Shown: piece by piece, positions 15,786 through 24,584 of the stretch
Position numbering within the stretch: the stretch's first letter is position 1
How the letters are laid out: every line of letters begins with the position of its first letter
Assembly: GCA_015057365.1 (NCBI GenBank)
Contig: SVEN01000027.1
Span: 1 to 37,648, forward strand
DNA from: Lachnospiraceae bacterium
GTDB taxonomy: Bacteria; Bacillota; Clostridia; Lachnospirales; Lachnospiraceae
DNA length: 37,648 nt
Reading direction: 5' to 3'
Notes under the pieces: model-generated
Databases searched by the model: none
What the model saw: only the letters and a program-made list of their open reading frames with translations
Told to the model about the DNA's origin: nothing
Program-made: the position numbers and the translations under genes

Positions 15786-15834
15786 ACAAAACAAGCAGTC
15801 CTCCCGGAATATTTTCCGAAGAAAACTGCCTGTT
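15786..15834 (-). terminator. Intrinsic terminator of the PLP aldolase gene
   Basis: The arms at 15825-15834 and 15790-15799 pair over 10 bp (one G-U), an inner TTTTC/GAAAA stem extends the structure, and TTTTGTG follows on the minus strand. Confidence 0.65.
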
Positions 15835-15860
15835 TCTATATACTTTCTTGCTTTTAATGT

Positions 15861-16886
15861 CTACAGCAACTTCTCCAACAGTTCCACCGACGCCTTTGTC
15901 GTTGCCCAGCTGGTGGCAAAACGTACCACAGAACGTGTCTCATCCAAAGCTTCCCAAAAACTGATTTTTACCTGTTCCTGCAGCTTACGCATCTTCTCGT
16001 TTTCCAGTACTACAAATATCTGATTCGTCGGTGTTTCCAGATACATCTTGTATCCCTTTTCCCTTAAGATGCCCCGTAACAGTTCTGCAAGCTCAATCGC
16101 ATTCCTGCTGATTTCCGTATACAGGCTATCCGTAAATAAGGTATCAAACTGCACTCCCAACAAACGGCCCTTTGCAAGTAATGCACCGTGTTGTTTAACC
16201 AGCGTTATAAACTGCTTCGGCATATTCCCTTTTGTAAATACTACGGCCTCACCGCACAATGCTCCCACCTTGGTTCCACCGATGTAAAACACATCACAAA
16301 GCCGGGCAATATCCGGCAATGTCACATCCGTTCCCGGGCTCACCAACCCGTAACCGAGACGTGCTCCGTCCAAATAGAGCGGAAGATTATACTCCTTACA
16401 AACTTCGGAAAGGGCCGTCAGCTCCTCCTTTGTATACAGGGTACCGTACTCCGTCGGATGAGAAATATACACCATGCCCGGAAATACCATATGATCCCTG
16501 CTGTCATCTCCGTAAAACTTTACCAGATAGTCCTTTACGGTCTTTGCGGAAAGCTTACCGTCTTTTTGGTCCAGAGCCAGCACCTTATGACCGGTAAATT
16601 CAATCGCTCCCGCCTCATGCAGACTCACGTGTCCGGTATCCGCCGCAATCACTCCTTCATAAGACTGTAGTATGGAATCAATGACCGTCTGATTGGTCTG
16701 GGTACCGCCCACCAAAAAGCGAATCTGCGCCTGCGGACACTCACAGGCCTCCTTTATTTTCCCAATCGCCGAGGCACAATACGGGTCCTCTCCGTAACCG
16801 GAGGCCTGCTCCATATTCGTCTCCAGTAATCTTTGCAAAATCCGCGGATGTGCTCCTTCGGAATAATCATTTTCAAATGCTAACAT
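15861..16886 (-). CDS. Threonine aldolase family PLP enzyme
   Basis: The 341-residue cytosolic protein belongs to the beta-eliminating lyase/threonine aldolase group of fold-type I PLP enzymes, which cleave beta-hydroxy amino acids such as L-threonine or L-allo-threonine to glycine and an aldehyde. Visible features are the ring-stacking region with His86 and His90, the cofactor Asp173 in LDGAR and the Schiff-base Lys206 in YIGGTKVGALCGE. The length is standard. The start has ACGGAG nine bases upstream and a good promoter. It is divergent from the GH27 gene. The low-specificity enzyme is the best guess; substrate stereochemistry cannot be read from sequence. Confidence 0.87.
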   Translation of the reverse strand: MLAFENDYSEGAHPRILQRLLETNMEQASGYGEDPYCASAIGKIKEACECPQAQIRFLVGGTQTNQTVIDSILQSYEGVIAADTGHVSLHEAGAIEFTGHKVLALDQKDGKLSAKTVKDYLVKFYGDDSRDHMVFPGMVYISHPTEYGTLYTKEELTALSEVCKEYNLPLYLDGARLGYGLVSPGTDVTLPDIARLCDVFYIGGTKVGALCGEAVVFTKGNMPKQFITLVKQHGALLAKGRLLGVQFDTLFTDSLYTEISRNAIELAELLRGILREKGYKMYLETPTNQIFVVLENEKMRKLQEQVKISFWEALDETRSVVRFATSWATTKASVELLEKLL

Positions 16887-16918
16887 TACATGTTCTCCGT
16901 TTCTGTTGTATTTTCTCC

Positions 16919-16947
16919 ATCATAACACGGTTCAACTTCCTTTTCAA
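16919..16947 (-). promoter_or_regulatory. Promoter of the threonine aldolase-like gene
   Basis: On the minus strand TTGAAA (16942-16947) and TATGAT (16919-16924) are 17 bases apart, giving a leader of about 25 bases. Confidence 0.65.
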
Positions 16948-17160
16948 GTCTTAACACACCGCCCCCGTTCACCGCATCTTCTTTTCATTGCCTCCTTTGC
17001 TTCCCGTTTTTTTGCAACTTTCCTTTCGGTAAAAACAACATTTATCCATGCAACAACAACATCCATCCATTGTTCTTTTTTGTTATCTGTGCTTAACTTA
17101 GTTTATAGGACATCAAAATATTTCTACAACAAAACAACATTTACAATAGGAGGTATTATT

Positions 17161-18333
17161 ATGGCAAATTTCCCTACAACCACTCTCGGATGCCTTCCGG
17201 CCCTTGGCTGGAACTCCTGGAACACCTTCACCTGGGACATTAATGAATCCCTGATCAAAGACATGGCAGACTTATTTGTAAGTGAGGGCTATAAGGATGC
17301 CGGATACGAATACATCGTCATTGATGATTGCTGGAGTTTAAAGGAGCGTGATGCAAACGGACGCCTGGTTCCGGACCCGAATAAGTTCCCGAACGGAATG
17401 AAGGCAGTGGCAGACTACATCCACGAAAAGGGGTTAAAGTTCGGTATGTACTCCTGTGCCGGCACCCATACCTGCGGCGGACATCCGGGCAGCTTTGAAC
17501 ACGAATTCGAAGACGCAAAGCAGTTTGCGGAATGGGGTGTAGACTACTTAAAGTACGACTATTGTTTCAAGCCGCGTAACGTTTCCGGCGAGCTTTTATA
17601 CAAGCGCATGAGTCTTGCCTTGAAAAATTGCGGACGAGATATTTTATTCTCCGCCTGCAATTGGGGCGAAGACAACGTATACGACTGGATTCGTGAATCC
17701 GGTGCCCATTCCTATCGTTCTACCGGCGACATCCAGGACAACTGGGAGTCCATTAAGCGCCTTGCTCTTTCCCAGATGGACAAGAAAGCCTTTACCGGTT
17801 CCTTCTGTCACAACGACATGGATATGCTGGTGGTAGGCATGTACGGCGGTAGTAACAGCGACTGGATCGGTCATGGTCTCGGCGGTTGTACCGATACCCA
17901 GTACAAAACCCATTTCGCTCTTTGGGCTATGATGGGTTCTCCGCTCATGATCGGCTGTGATATCAGAAAAGCAACTCCTTTTACCAAGGAATTGCTTCAG
18001 AATAAAAATCTTCTCGCGATTAACCAGGACCCGGAATCCCGCGGTGCTTACCGCATTCCGGTAGAACCGAACTGGTTCGGCAAGGACGACGCTTTTGTGC
18101 TTGTAAAAACATTAGCAGACGGCGACCTGGCCATCGGCTTATTTAACTTTACCGACAATACCCGTGAAATCACCTTGCAGTTCTGGGATATCGGTCTGCC
18201 GTATCAGTCCGGCTACGGTCTGTCCCTGTATGACTGCTTCACCAACGAAGACCTGGGCGTGTGCCGCGAGCGTTTCGCTAAGCATGTCGATGCCCATGAT
18301 TGCGTTGTTGTACGTGCAAAATTAACGCGCTAA
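17161..18333 (+). CDS. Glycoside hydrolase family 27 alpha-galactosidase, cytosolic
   Basis: The 390-residue enzyme should release terminal alpha-galactose from oligosaccharides such as melibiose or raffinose. GH27 marks are the N-terminal LGWNSWNTF, the nucleophile Asp133 in YLKYDYC and the acid/base Asp190 in YRSTGDI, followed by a short C-terminal beta domain. There is no signal peptide, so it would act on imported sugars. The start is fixed by AGGAGG 8 bases ahead; the frame is open 85 codons upstream but that part is low-complexity. A weak promoter candidate is TTGTTA with TTTATA 16 bases later in the 17080-17115 region. It converges with an AraC regulator, with a 4-base stop overlap. 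Confidence 0.92.
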   Translation: MANFPTTTLGCLPALGWNSWNTFTWDINESLIKDMADLFVSEGYKDAGYEYIVIDDCWSLKERDANGRLVPDPNKFPNGMKAVADYIHEKGLKFGMYSCAGTHTCGGHPGSFEHEFEDAKQFAEWGVDYLKYDYCFKPRNVSGELLYKRMSLALKNCGRDILFSACNWGEDNVYDWIRESGAHSYRSTGDIQDNWESIKRLALSQMDKKAFTGSFCHNDMDMLVVGMYGGSNSDWIGHGLGGCTDTQYKTHFALWAMMGSPLMIGCDIRKATPFTKELLQNKNLLAINQDPESRGAYRIPVEPNWFGKDDAFVLVKTLADGDLAIGLFNFTDNTREITLQFWDIGLPYQSGYGLSLYDCFTNEDLGVCRERFAKHVDAHDCVVVRAKLTR

Positions 18334-19103
18334 GCCCTCTCGGTGCGTTTATTTCGATAATCACTCGGTGTGATGCCCTTTCTTTTCCGGAACACTCTGG
18401 AGAAGTAAAGGGCATCTTTATATCCTACGGAACATGCCACCGCCTGCACGGAAAGTTCTCCCGCGGAAAGCAACTCACAGGCACGTTCCATCCGAACCTC
18501 AGCCAGATATTCCTGGGGCGATATTCCCGCATGTTCCATAAACAGCCGGTACAAATAGGATCGTTCTACGTTCAGACTATCTGCCAGCCGGCTTATATTT
18601 AATTCCTGCTTCCAATAACTGTTCCGGATGATTTCTGCCGCCTCCTCATAATAAGTCCGTTTTTCTCCCTGCACTTTTGACTCTTTTAAGAAATACGTCA
18701 GTAACAAATATACCTTTGCCGCATATCGTTCCCTGGCCGTTTCTCCGTAAACTCCTTCTTCGTAAACGTGAAACATCGGCTCGATTTCCGGAACACCTCT
18801 GACAATCGGACACTTTTTCGAAAAGCCGGTACGAGCCACCAGGCCCTTTGCATCTGCCCCTTTAAAATCCACCCAACGATATTCCCACGGGTCCGACTCC
18901 TCGGGATAATATAAAATCTCCTCCTCTGGAAACACCATAAACGCATCTCCCGCAGAAAGGGCATAGGTCTCACCACGAAACACCACATAGCCTTTCCCGG
19001 AAAGAATATAGTGTAACGAATAGATTTCTCTTGTTCCCGGCCCCCAGCGGTGCTGGTTCGGTTCTTTGTAATTGTTATCCGTGCAAACCAGTTGTAAGCG
19101 CAT
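18330..19103 (-). CDS. AraC-family regulator with cupin-like sensor domain
   Basis: The 257-residue protein has an N-terminal cupin-like AraC-binding domain (about residues 15-100, YSLHYILSGKGYVVFRGE pattern) and a C-terminal double helix-turn-helix (about 160-253, ending GITPSDYR). This layout is that of sugar-responsive AraC activators. The gene converges on the GH27 alpha-galactosidase, so control of that gene by an alpha-galactoside is a reasonable inference. It follows the Nudix gene by 76 bases and has an AAGGGGG ribosome binding site. No clear separate promoter was found. Confidence 0.88.
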   Translation of the reverse strand: MRLQLVCTDNNYKEPNQHRWGPGTREIYSLHYILSGKGYVVFRGETYALSAGDAFMVFPEEEILYYPEESDPWEYRWVDFKGADAKGLVARTGFSKKCPIVRGVPEIEPMFHVYEEGVYGETARERYAAKVYLLLTYFLKESKVQGEKRTYYEEAAEIIRNSYWKQELNISRLADSLNVERSYLYRLFMEHAGISPQEYLAEVRMERACELLSAGELSVQAVACSVGYKDALYFSRVFRKRKGITPSDYRNKRTERA

Positions 19104-19179
19104 GGTCCGCCCCCTTCCGCATTATGTCAATTTTTCTCGGAACAACTCCGGTTACATCATTTTACAAGAAGTTCCTTAC

Positions 19180-19674
19180 TTAGTTCATTAAATACTGTTC
19201 CAACATCTCCCGATACACATACCGGTGCATGGTTCTCTCTGTCACCATCCGGTCTATCTTCTCCAAAGACATCCATTCCGCCGCTGCCACTTCGCTTTCT
19301 TGCAAGGTCAGAGAATCTACCGATACGTCCTTCCGAAGCACATATACATAGCAATACGCGCTGGGCCTTCTCACCATCAGACAGTACTGCAACTCCTCAG
19401 CAGATACGTTCATTCCAAGTTCCTCGGCAAGCTCCCGTACCGCGGTAGTAAGCGGTTCCTCTCCTGCCTGCACCGAGCCGCCGGTAGCTGCCCACTCTCC
19501 CGGGCAATTATCCACCGTATCGCTACGCTTTTGCATCAGAAGCTCACCTTTCTTGTTTTGAATCCAAATATGTACTACTTTATGAAAACGCCCTTCCGGA
19601 ACCTCCGTCCCCCGAAGATGCTTTTCTCCCGTCTTTTGTCCCGCACCATCGTACAAATCCCAGTATTCTGCCAT
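19180..19674 (-). CDS. Nudix hydrolase, IPP-isomerase-like subgroup
   Basis: The 164-residue protein carries a complete Nudix box, G-x5-E-x7-REL-x-EE-x-G-M, at residues 66-88, the magnesium-binding element that cleaves X-linked nucleoside diphosphates. The N-terminal EYWDLYDGAGQKTGEKHLRG and FHKVVHIWI pattern is that of the branch containing isopentenyl-diphosphate isomerase type 1 and YfcD-like proteins, but isomerase-specific Cys and Glu residues are not obvious, so hydrolase is preferred. It starts 134 bases after thrS with AAAGGG as ribosome binding site. Substrate unknown. Confidence 0.88.
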   Translation of the reverse strand: MAEYWDLYDGAGQKTGEKHLRGTEVPEGRFHKVVHIWIQNKKGELLMQKRSDTVDNCPGEWAATGGSVQAGEEPLTTAVRELAEELGMNVSAEELQYCLMVRRPSAYCYVYVLRKDVSVDSLTLQESEVAAAEWMSLEKIDRMVTERTMHRYVYREMLEQYLMN

Positions 19675-19808
19675 CTTTTATTCCCTTTCGTACTCTTCTT
19701 CCGATTGTTCCGCCCGCGAATTCCCACCGGCATCCCGGGAAGCTTTCTATATACCACATAAGGCTGCCCCATCGATTGCTCAACAAGACAGCCTTTTTGA
19801 TTTTTCTA

Positions 19809-21773
19809 TTACTTATTCTCTTCCTTTACCTCAATCTTGCGGATCTCCTTGGTACGGATTTCCTCACAGATTGCGGAAATAAACTCTGCAAGCGGCTTCT
19901 GTCCCTCATCACCGAGATAACGGCTTCTTACGGAAACAACGCCCTCTTCTTCTTCCTTCTGACCCACAACTAACATATACGGAACACGGTCCAGTCTGGT
20001 CTCACGAATCTTGTAGCCGATCTTCTCCGCTCTGTCATCCATTTCTGCGGAAATACCGTTCTTACGCAGCTCCTTTAATACCTTCTCTGCGTAGTCGTTG
20101 TACTTCTCGGAAATCGGAAGCACACGTACCTGCTCCGGACACAACCAGGTCGGGAATAAGCCTGCATACTTTTCAATGAGCCATGCAAGAGTTCTCTCGT
20201 AGCAGCCCATACTGGTTCTGTGGATAATATACGGACGAACCTTGTCACCGTTCTGGTCGATGTAATACATATCAAACTGCTCAGCAAGAAGAGCATCCCA
20301 CTGAATGGTAATCATGGTGTCTTCCTTGCCGTATACGTTCTTTGCCTGAATATCAATCTTCGGGCCGTAGAATGCAGCCTCACCGATGCCTTCGATGAAC
20401 TCAATACCGAGCTCATTCAGTACATCGCGGATATGCTGCTCGGTCTCGTTCCAAACCTCAGCGGAGCCTACATACTTCTCCGGATTCTCCGGATCCCAAC
20501 GGGAGAGACGATAGGTTACATCCTCTTCTACGCCGAGAGTCTTTAAGCAATGCTGCGCCAGGGCGATACAATTCTTAAACTCCTCTACCATCTGGTCCGG
20601 ACGTACAATTAAGTGACCTTCGGAAATGGTAAACTGGCGAACTCTGGTCAGACCGTGCATCTCACCGGAATCCTCGTTACGGAACAAGGTAGATGTTTCA
20701 CCGTAACGAAGCGGCAGGTCCTTATAGGACTTCTGGCTGTTCTTGTATACATAGTACTGGAACGGACAGGTCATCGGACGAAGCGCGAACACTTCCTTGT
20801 CCTTCTTCTCATCACCCATAACGAACATACCGTCCATGTAGTGATCCCAGTGACCGGAAATCTTGTACAAATCGCTCTTTGCCATCAGCGGAGTCTTGGT
20901 ACGGATGTAGCCCCACTCGTTATCCTCCAAATCCTCAATCCAGCGCTGTAATCTCTGAATCATCTTTGCACCCTTCGGCATGAGAAGCGGCAAGCCCTGA
21001 CCGATTACATCAACGGTGGTAAAAAGCTCCATCTCACGACCCAGCTTGTTATGGTCGCGCTTCTTAATATCCTCAAGATGAGCCAGATACTCATCCAAAT
21101 CCGCATTCTTTGTAAAAGCCGTACCGTAAATACGGGTCAGCATCTTATTCTTCTCACTGCCTCTCCAGTATGCACCGGAAGAAGAAATAAGCTTGATTGC
21201 CTTAATTCCCTTGGTACTCATTAAGTGCGGGCCTGCACAAAGGTCAACAAACTCGCCCTGGGAATAGAAAGAAATCTCCGCATCCTCCGGCAAATCCTGA
21301 ATCAGCTCTACCTTGTACGGCTCACCCTTTGCTTCCATAAACTTAATTGCTTCCGCACGCGGCAGGGTGTAACGGGTTAACTCCGCACCCTCCTTAATAA
21401 TCTTCTTCATCTCTGCCTCTAACGCATCCAGCGCTTCGCGATCAAACGGTGGGCAGTCAAAGTCATAATAAAAACCGGTATCAATAGACGGACCGATGGC
21501 ACACTTAGCCTCCGGATACAGTCTCTTCACTGCCTCCGCCAAAACGTGAGACGCAGTATGACGATATGCAGCCTTACCAGCATCATCGTTAAAAGTCAAA
21601 ATACTTAACTCGGAATCCTCTTCCACAACGGTACGAAGGTCCACAACCTTCCCGTTCAACTCAGCGGCACAAGCCATTCTGGCAAGACCTTCGCTGATAT
21701 CCTTGGCAATGTCGATAATGGACATCGCAGATGCATACTCCTTTACGGAGCCGTCTTTTAACGTAATCTTCAT
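19809..21773 (-). CDS. thrS: Threonine-tRNA ligase
   Basis: The 654-residue protein charges tRNA-Thr. Domains in order are TGS (about 1-60), the N2 editing domain with HTASHVLAEAVKRLYP and the downstream Cys/His site, the class II catalytic core with motif 2 (FRNEDSGEMHGLTRVRQF), and a C-terminal anticodon-binding domain (about 550-645). Length is normal for bacterial ThrRS. I place the start at 21773 on the basis of AAAGGAG upstream and homology (MKITLKDGS); the 30-codon upstream extension lies inside the T-box leader. Expression is controlled by the T-box at 21774-22024. Confidence 0.97.
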   Translation of the reverse strand: MKITLKDGSVKEYASAMSIIDIAKDISEGLARMACAAELNGKVVDLRTVVEEDSELSILTFNDDAGKAAYRHTASHVLAEAVKRLYPEAKCAIGPSIDTGFYYDFDCPPFDREALDALEAEMKKIIKEGAELTRYTLPRAEAIKFMEAKGEPYKVELIQDLPEDAEISFYSQGEFVDLCAGPHLMSTKGIKAIKLISSSGAYWRGSEKNKMLTRIYGTAFTKNADLDEYLAHLEDIKKRDHNKLGREMELFTTVDVIGQGLPLLMPKGAKMIQRLQRWIEDLEDNEWGYIRTKTPLMAKSDLYKISGHWDHYMDGMFVMGDEKKDKEVFALRPMTCPFQYYVYKNSQKSYKDLPLRYGETSTLFRNEDSGEMHGLTRVRQFTISEGHLIVRPDQMVEEFKNCIALAQHCLKTLGVEEDVTYRLSRWDPENPEKYVGSAEVWNETEQHIRDVLNELGIEFIEGIGEAAFYGPKIDIQAKNVYGKEDTMITIQWDALLAEQFDMYYIDQNGDKVRPYIIHRTSMGCYERTLAWLIEKYAGLFPTWLCPEQVRVLPISEKYNDYAEKVLKELRKNGISAEMDDRAEKIGYKIRETRLDRVPYMLVVGQKEEEEGVVSVRSRYLGDEGQKPLAEFISAICEEIRTKEIRKIEVKEENK

Positions 21774-22024
21774 GTTCTTTCTCCTTTCAAAAATAAAAAT
21801 CCCTCTGCTACCAACGGTAACAAAGGGACGATGTCTCGCGGTTCCACCCTTCTTGAAAAGCACTCAGCTTTTCCGGCTTCATTTATGATGATAACGGAAT
21901 CACCGTGGCGTATTAGGCCCGCTCCGAGGTGGTCTTCCGAAGTTTCCTGTCAGGCTGCTCTCAGCAAGTACAACCCTCTCTGTGACATTTCACAACGTAC
22001 TGTCCTCATCAACGCTTTCACATG
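21774..22024 (-). ncRNA. T-box leader of thrS (Thr specifier)
   Basis: On the minus strand the conserved T-box AAGGGTGGAACCGCG is at 21851-21837. Its TGGA matches a tRNA with discriminator U, as expected for tRNA-Thr. The likely specifier codon is ACC in the ACCACC at 21933-21928. The terminator is a 12-bp stem (21827-21816 with 21812-21801, loop GTT) followed by ATTTTTATTTTT. Uncharged tRNA-Thr would stabilise the antiterminator and let thrS be transcribed. Confidence 0.92.
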
Positions 22025-22030
22025 TGAATT

Positions 22031-22058
22031 ATTATATCACTTTAAAAGAAAAAGTCAA
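22031..22058 (-). promoter_or_regulatory. thrS promoter
   Basis: On the minus strand TTGACT (22053-22058) and TATAAT (22031-22036) are 16 bases apart, about 250 bases ahead of thrS. It sits directly after the stop codon of the lipoprotein gene. Confidence 0.75.
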
Positions 22059-22070
22059 GCAGTTTTCCGG

Positions 22071-23510
22071 CTACTTCTCCCTGGTTTGATTGACTTCCGC
22101 GATGATGGCATCCCATTCTTCCGAAACCTTTCTCAACTGCTCCTCCGGTGTAACCTCCTTGAAAGGGTACATCCACAAAAAATCCGGTCCGACTACATCA
22201 TCAAACTTGTCTATCAATAATTGATTCATGGAAATCACACTTTCCCCATCCTGAAAATACGCCAATGTCTCATCTATCGCTCTTTCATCACAATAGGAGT
22301 CAAACTCCCATTTCCATTTTTCCGGATTGTCATATTCCTTCATCGGCGTTGTATACAGATTATAGGCATAGGCAATATTTCCTGCCGTTTCCGCATCAAA
22401 ACAGGACGGTATTACCGCAATATTATAATACGCATAGCTGTGGTAGTCATCCGCACCATCCGGCTTCGGCGGCATCACAAATCCCACTTCATCCTTCATG
22501 TTGTCTCCGTAATAATAGGAATGTCCACAGGTCCATACCTCGTTAAACTGCATGGCAGCCTTCCCCTTTTGAAAGGCCTCCACAAAATAATCCCACGAGG
22601 TATCCTCCGGCTGTGGCATCTCGTATCCCTTTTGATACAGCCCTACCGCATAGTTCACGGCATCCGTTACATTCTTTGAAGAACTGTTATTATAAAATGT
22701 CCCGTTTTCATCCTTCCCCACAAAATCCGAGTCGGTAGACGCTACCAAGGTCTGCAATGTCACAGCTCCATGACTGACCGTAGCATACACATCCGTCTGT
22801 CCGTCTCCATCCGTATCTCTGGTAAGAATCCCGCAAAGTTCCTCAAACTTCGACCAGGTCCATTCCCCTGCGGCCTGTAAATCGTACGGCAAATCCGGAG
22901 AAAGTCCTGCCCCTTCAAATAATCGCTTATTAAAAATCACACCTACACAATCTGTCGTCGGCTCCGGCTGCATTCCGTAAACGCTGTTTCCTACGGTCAT
23001 AAGCTTACATACATTGGCGTTCCACTTTCTTTCGGAAAAATCCAATTCATCCAATGTCGCCAAATCGTAAAAGAGCCCCTTTTCAAAAGGCCGGGCAATA
23101 AACCGGTAATCCAGTTCCACCACATGTGCAATCGGCTCTCCCGCCTGTACCGAGGTCACATAATCCTCTTCTATTTCTCCCCAACCGGCTACTGTTTTTC
23201 TTATCAATCGAAAATTGTACTTCTCCATCATCTCATCCCGGTATACATCAATCGGATCTCTCATCCCGACCGATGCCGGTTCCTCCGGTGTAAAGAAGTC
23301 CCCGATAATGATTTCCATTCCGCCCAAATTCCGATACGGAATCTCTGTGGGAGTCGGCGGTGCCGGTGTTGAAGTGGCACATTGAGTCTCTTGTACCGGT
23401 ATCGGTGTAGGCGTAGTCTCCGGCTCCGGATTTTTTTCCGTACATCCGGAAATGGCTACACACAATATCGCCGCCAGTGACAGCTTTCCGAATCTTTTTC
23501 TCTTATGCAT
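22071..23510 (-). CDS. Extracellular solute-binding lipoprotein (ABC family 1-like), orphan
   Basis: The 479-residue protein has a lipoprotein signal (basic start, hydrophobic core, lipobox ending AISGC with Cys23), a Pro/Thr-rich spacer (about 28-57) and a periplasmic-binding-protein fold like sugar-binding family 1 (for example VCKLMTVGNSVYGMQPEPTTDCVGVIFNKRLFEGAGL and GKAAMQFNEVW). A DTDGDGQTD motif (232-240) looks like a calcium-binding loop, as in some sugar binders. No permease or ATPase gene lies nearby, so it may share a transporter encoded elsewhere or act as a sensor subunit. It has a strong GGAGGGAGG ribosome binding site and lies 53 bases after the zinc-ribbon genes. Confidence 0.85.
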   Translation of the reverse strand: MHKRKRFGKLSLAAILCVAISGCTEKNPEPETTPTPIPVQETQCATSTPAPPTPTEIPYRNLGGMEIIIGDFFTPEEPASVGMRDPIDVYRDEMMEKYNFRLIRKTVAGWGEIEEDYVTSVQAGEPIAHVVELDYRFIARPFEKGLFYDLATLDELDFSERKWNANVCKLMTVGNSVYGMQPEPTTDCVGVIFNKRLFEGAGLSPDLPYDLQAAGEWTWSKFEELCGILTRDTDGDGQTDVYATVSHGAVTLQTLVASTDSDFVGKDENGTFYNNSSSKNVTDAVNYAVGLYQKGYEMPQPEDTSWDYFVEAFQKGKAAMQFNEVWTCGHSYYYGDNMKDEVGFVMPPKPDGADDYHSYAYYNIAVIPSCFDAETAGNIAYAYNLYTTPMKEYDNPEKWKWEFDSYCDERAIDETLAYFQDGESVISMNQLLIDKFDDVVGPDFLWMYPFKEVTPEEQLRKVSEEWDAIIAEVNQTREK

Positions 23511-23563
23511 CTTACGACCTCCCTCCGAACAAAGCGTCTTCTCCTGCTTTCATTTTCCTCTTC

Positions 23564-24520
23564 CTACATACTTCCGTCTCCCGGCGTATATCCCAAAGAA
23601 TATCCTCCGTCTTTTTTTAGATAGGCTATCTTGGCGTACTTCGAGCTGTAAAACTCCACATACTCTTCTCCGCTTTCTACCGCCTCTATCAACGCCTTCG
23701 TGAATTCAAGCTCCGTCCATATCGTTTTCGGATATATCTCCTTTAACAGCCCGCAATACAGGCCGATATCCGCCGAGGCGCTTTCCACTTCTATGTACAC
23801 GCTATGCAGCTGCTCCGTTGCCGTATCAAACTCTACCCGAAAGGCAAGTCCGCTGCCATCCCGGTAATCCCGATAGGTAGCAAACCGGTAGCGTACATTC
23901 TCCCCGGACACAGAGCATAGATTACTGTAAATGGAACTGTCCTCTACCATCTCATAGTCCCCCGTTCGGTTCTCCACCAACCACTGTTCGAACTCCGTAA
24001 GACATAACTCAAAATGCTTTTCATCGCAAGGGTACCCCATCTCTTTGATATCCTCCGGATTGTAATAGCGCACATCGGAGTCCTCATCCAGGATGCGCTC
24101 TGCCGGAGTAATACTTAACATCGCCGTATTCCGCTTCATCCGATCCCCATAATACTTCCGTTCTTCCTCGGAAAACTCTATTCCTTCAAGGAACTCTCTG
24201 TTTGCCTCTGCCCGGTCGGCAGAAGCCTGAAACAGCCCTATGATATCCGGCACCATAGGGAGGGCACAGGTCAGTGCGGCAGACAGGCCGATTCCGCAAA
24301 CGGCAGCCTTATTTACCTTTCGTTTCGCTCCATCTGTCGTACGATTTCCCATAGCTTCTGTCCGGATTTTCGCATGCTCCTGCACAGCCATTTTCACATG
24401 CTTCCCATTGTCTTCCTGTCCGTATATGAAACTGTTACTCTCATAGCTCTTTACAAACCGGTGACAATGCTTACACCATTTTCCTTTTATTTCATGATCA
24501 CAAACAGAACAAAGTCTCAT
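23564..24520 (-). CDS. Zinc-ribbon membrane protein, paralogue B
   Basis: I do not recognise a named family. The 318-residue protein has an N-terminal zinc ribbon, CSVC (Cys4, Cys7) and CKHC (Cys16, Cys19) followed by HRFVK, a linker, one hydrophobic helix (about 71-96), then an acidic extracytoplasmic domain of about 220 residues. It is clearly paralogous to the next gene upstream: both share the ribbon and, after the helix, RYY-P-DI, CDE-HF, EF-WL and FDTATEQLH/YDTATQKLH patterns. I set the start at 24520 because GGAGGGAG precedes it; 19 more codons are open upstream. It is 64 bases after paralogue A, and a hairpin lies between them. Confidence 0.75.
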   Translation of the reverse strand: MRLCSVCDHEIKGKWCKHCHRFVKSYESNSFIYGQEDNGKHVKMAVQEHAKIRTEAMGNRTTDGAKRKVNKAAVCGIGLSAALTCALPMVPDIIGLFQASADRAEANREFLEGIEFSEEERKYYGDRMKRNTAMLSITPAERILDEDSDVRYYNPEDIKEMGYPCDEKHFELCLTEFEQWLVENRTGDYEMVEDSSIYSNLCSVSGENVRYRFATYRDYRDGSGLAFRVEFDTATEQLHSVYIEVESASADIGLYCGLLKEIYPKTIWTELEFTKALIEAVESGEEYVEFYSSKYAKIAYLKKDGGYSLGYTPGDGSM

Positions 24521-24538
24521 ATCTCCCTCCAAATCACA

Positions 24539-24563
24539 GAAGAGGCACCTTCCATGCCTCTTC
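24539..24563 (-). other. Intergenic hairpin between the zinc-ribbon paralogues
   Basis: GAAGAGGCA and TGCCTCTTC pair perfectly over 9 bp with a 7-base loop. No T-run follows on the minus strand, so it is not a standard terminator; it could adjust relative expression or mRNA stability. Confidence 0.4.
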
Positions 24564-24584
24564 GTACTGTCTTTCATTTAGTTT

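Noticed and set aside
14878-16023. Long plus-strand open frame of 381 codons across the subtilase and aldolase genes
   Set aside because: It is antisense to two well-supported genes, spans a terminator, and its translation is low in recognisable motifs and rich in Arg, Ser and His as expected of a shadow frame.
16906-17160. 85-codon N-terminal extension of the GH27 gene
   Set aside because: The translation is low-complexity, overlaps the divergent promoter, and AGGAGG marks the ATG at 17161.
24539-24563. Hairpin between zinc-ribbon genes as a terminator
   Set aside because: No T-run follows on the transcribed strand.
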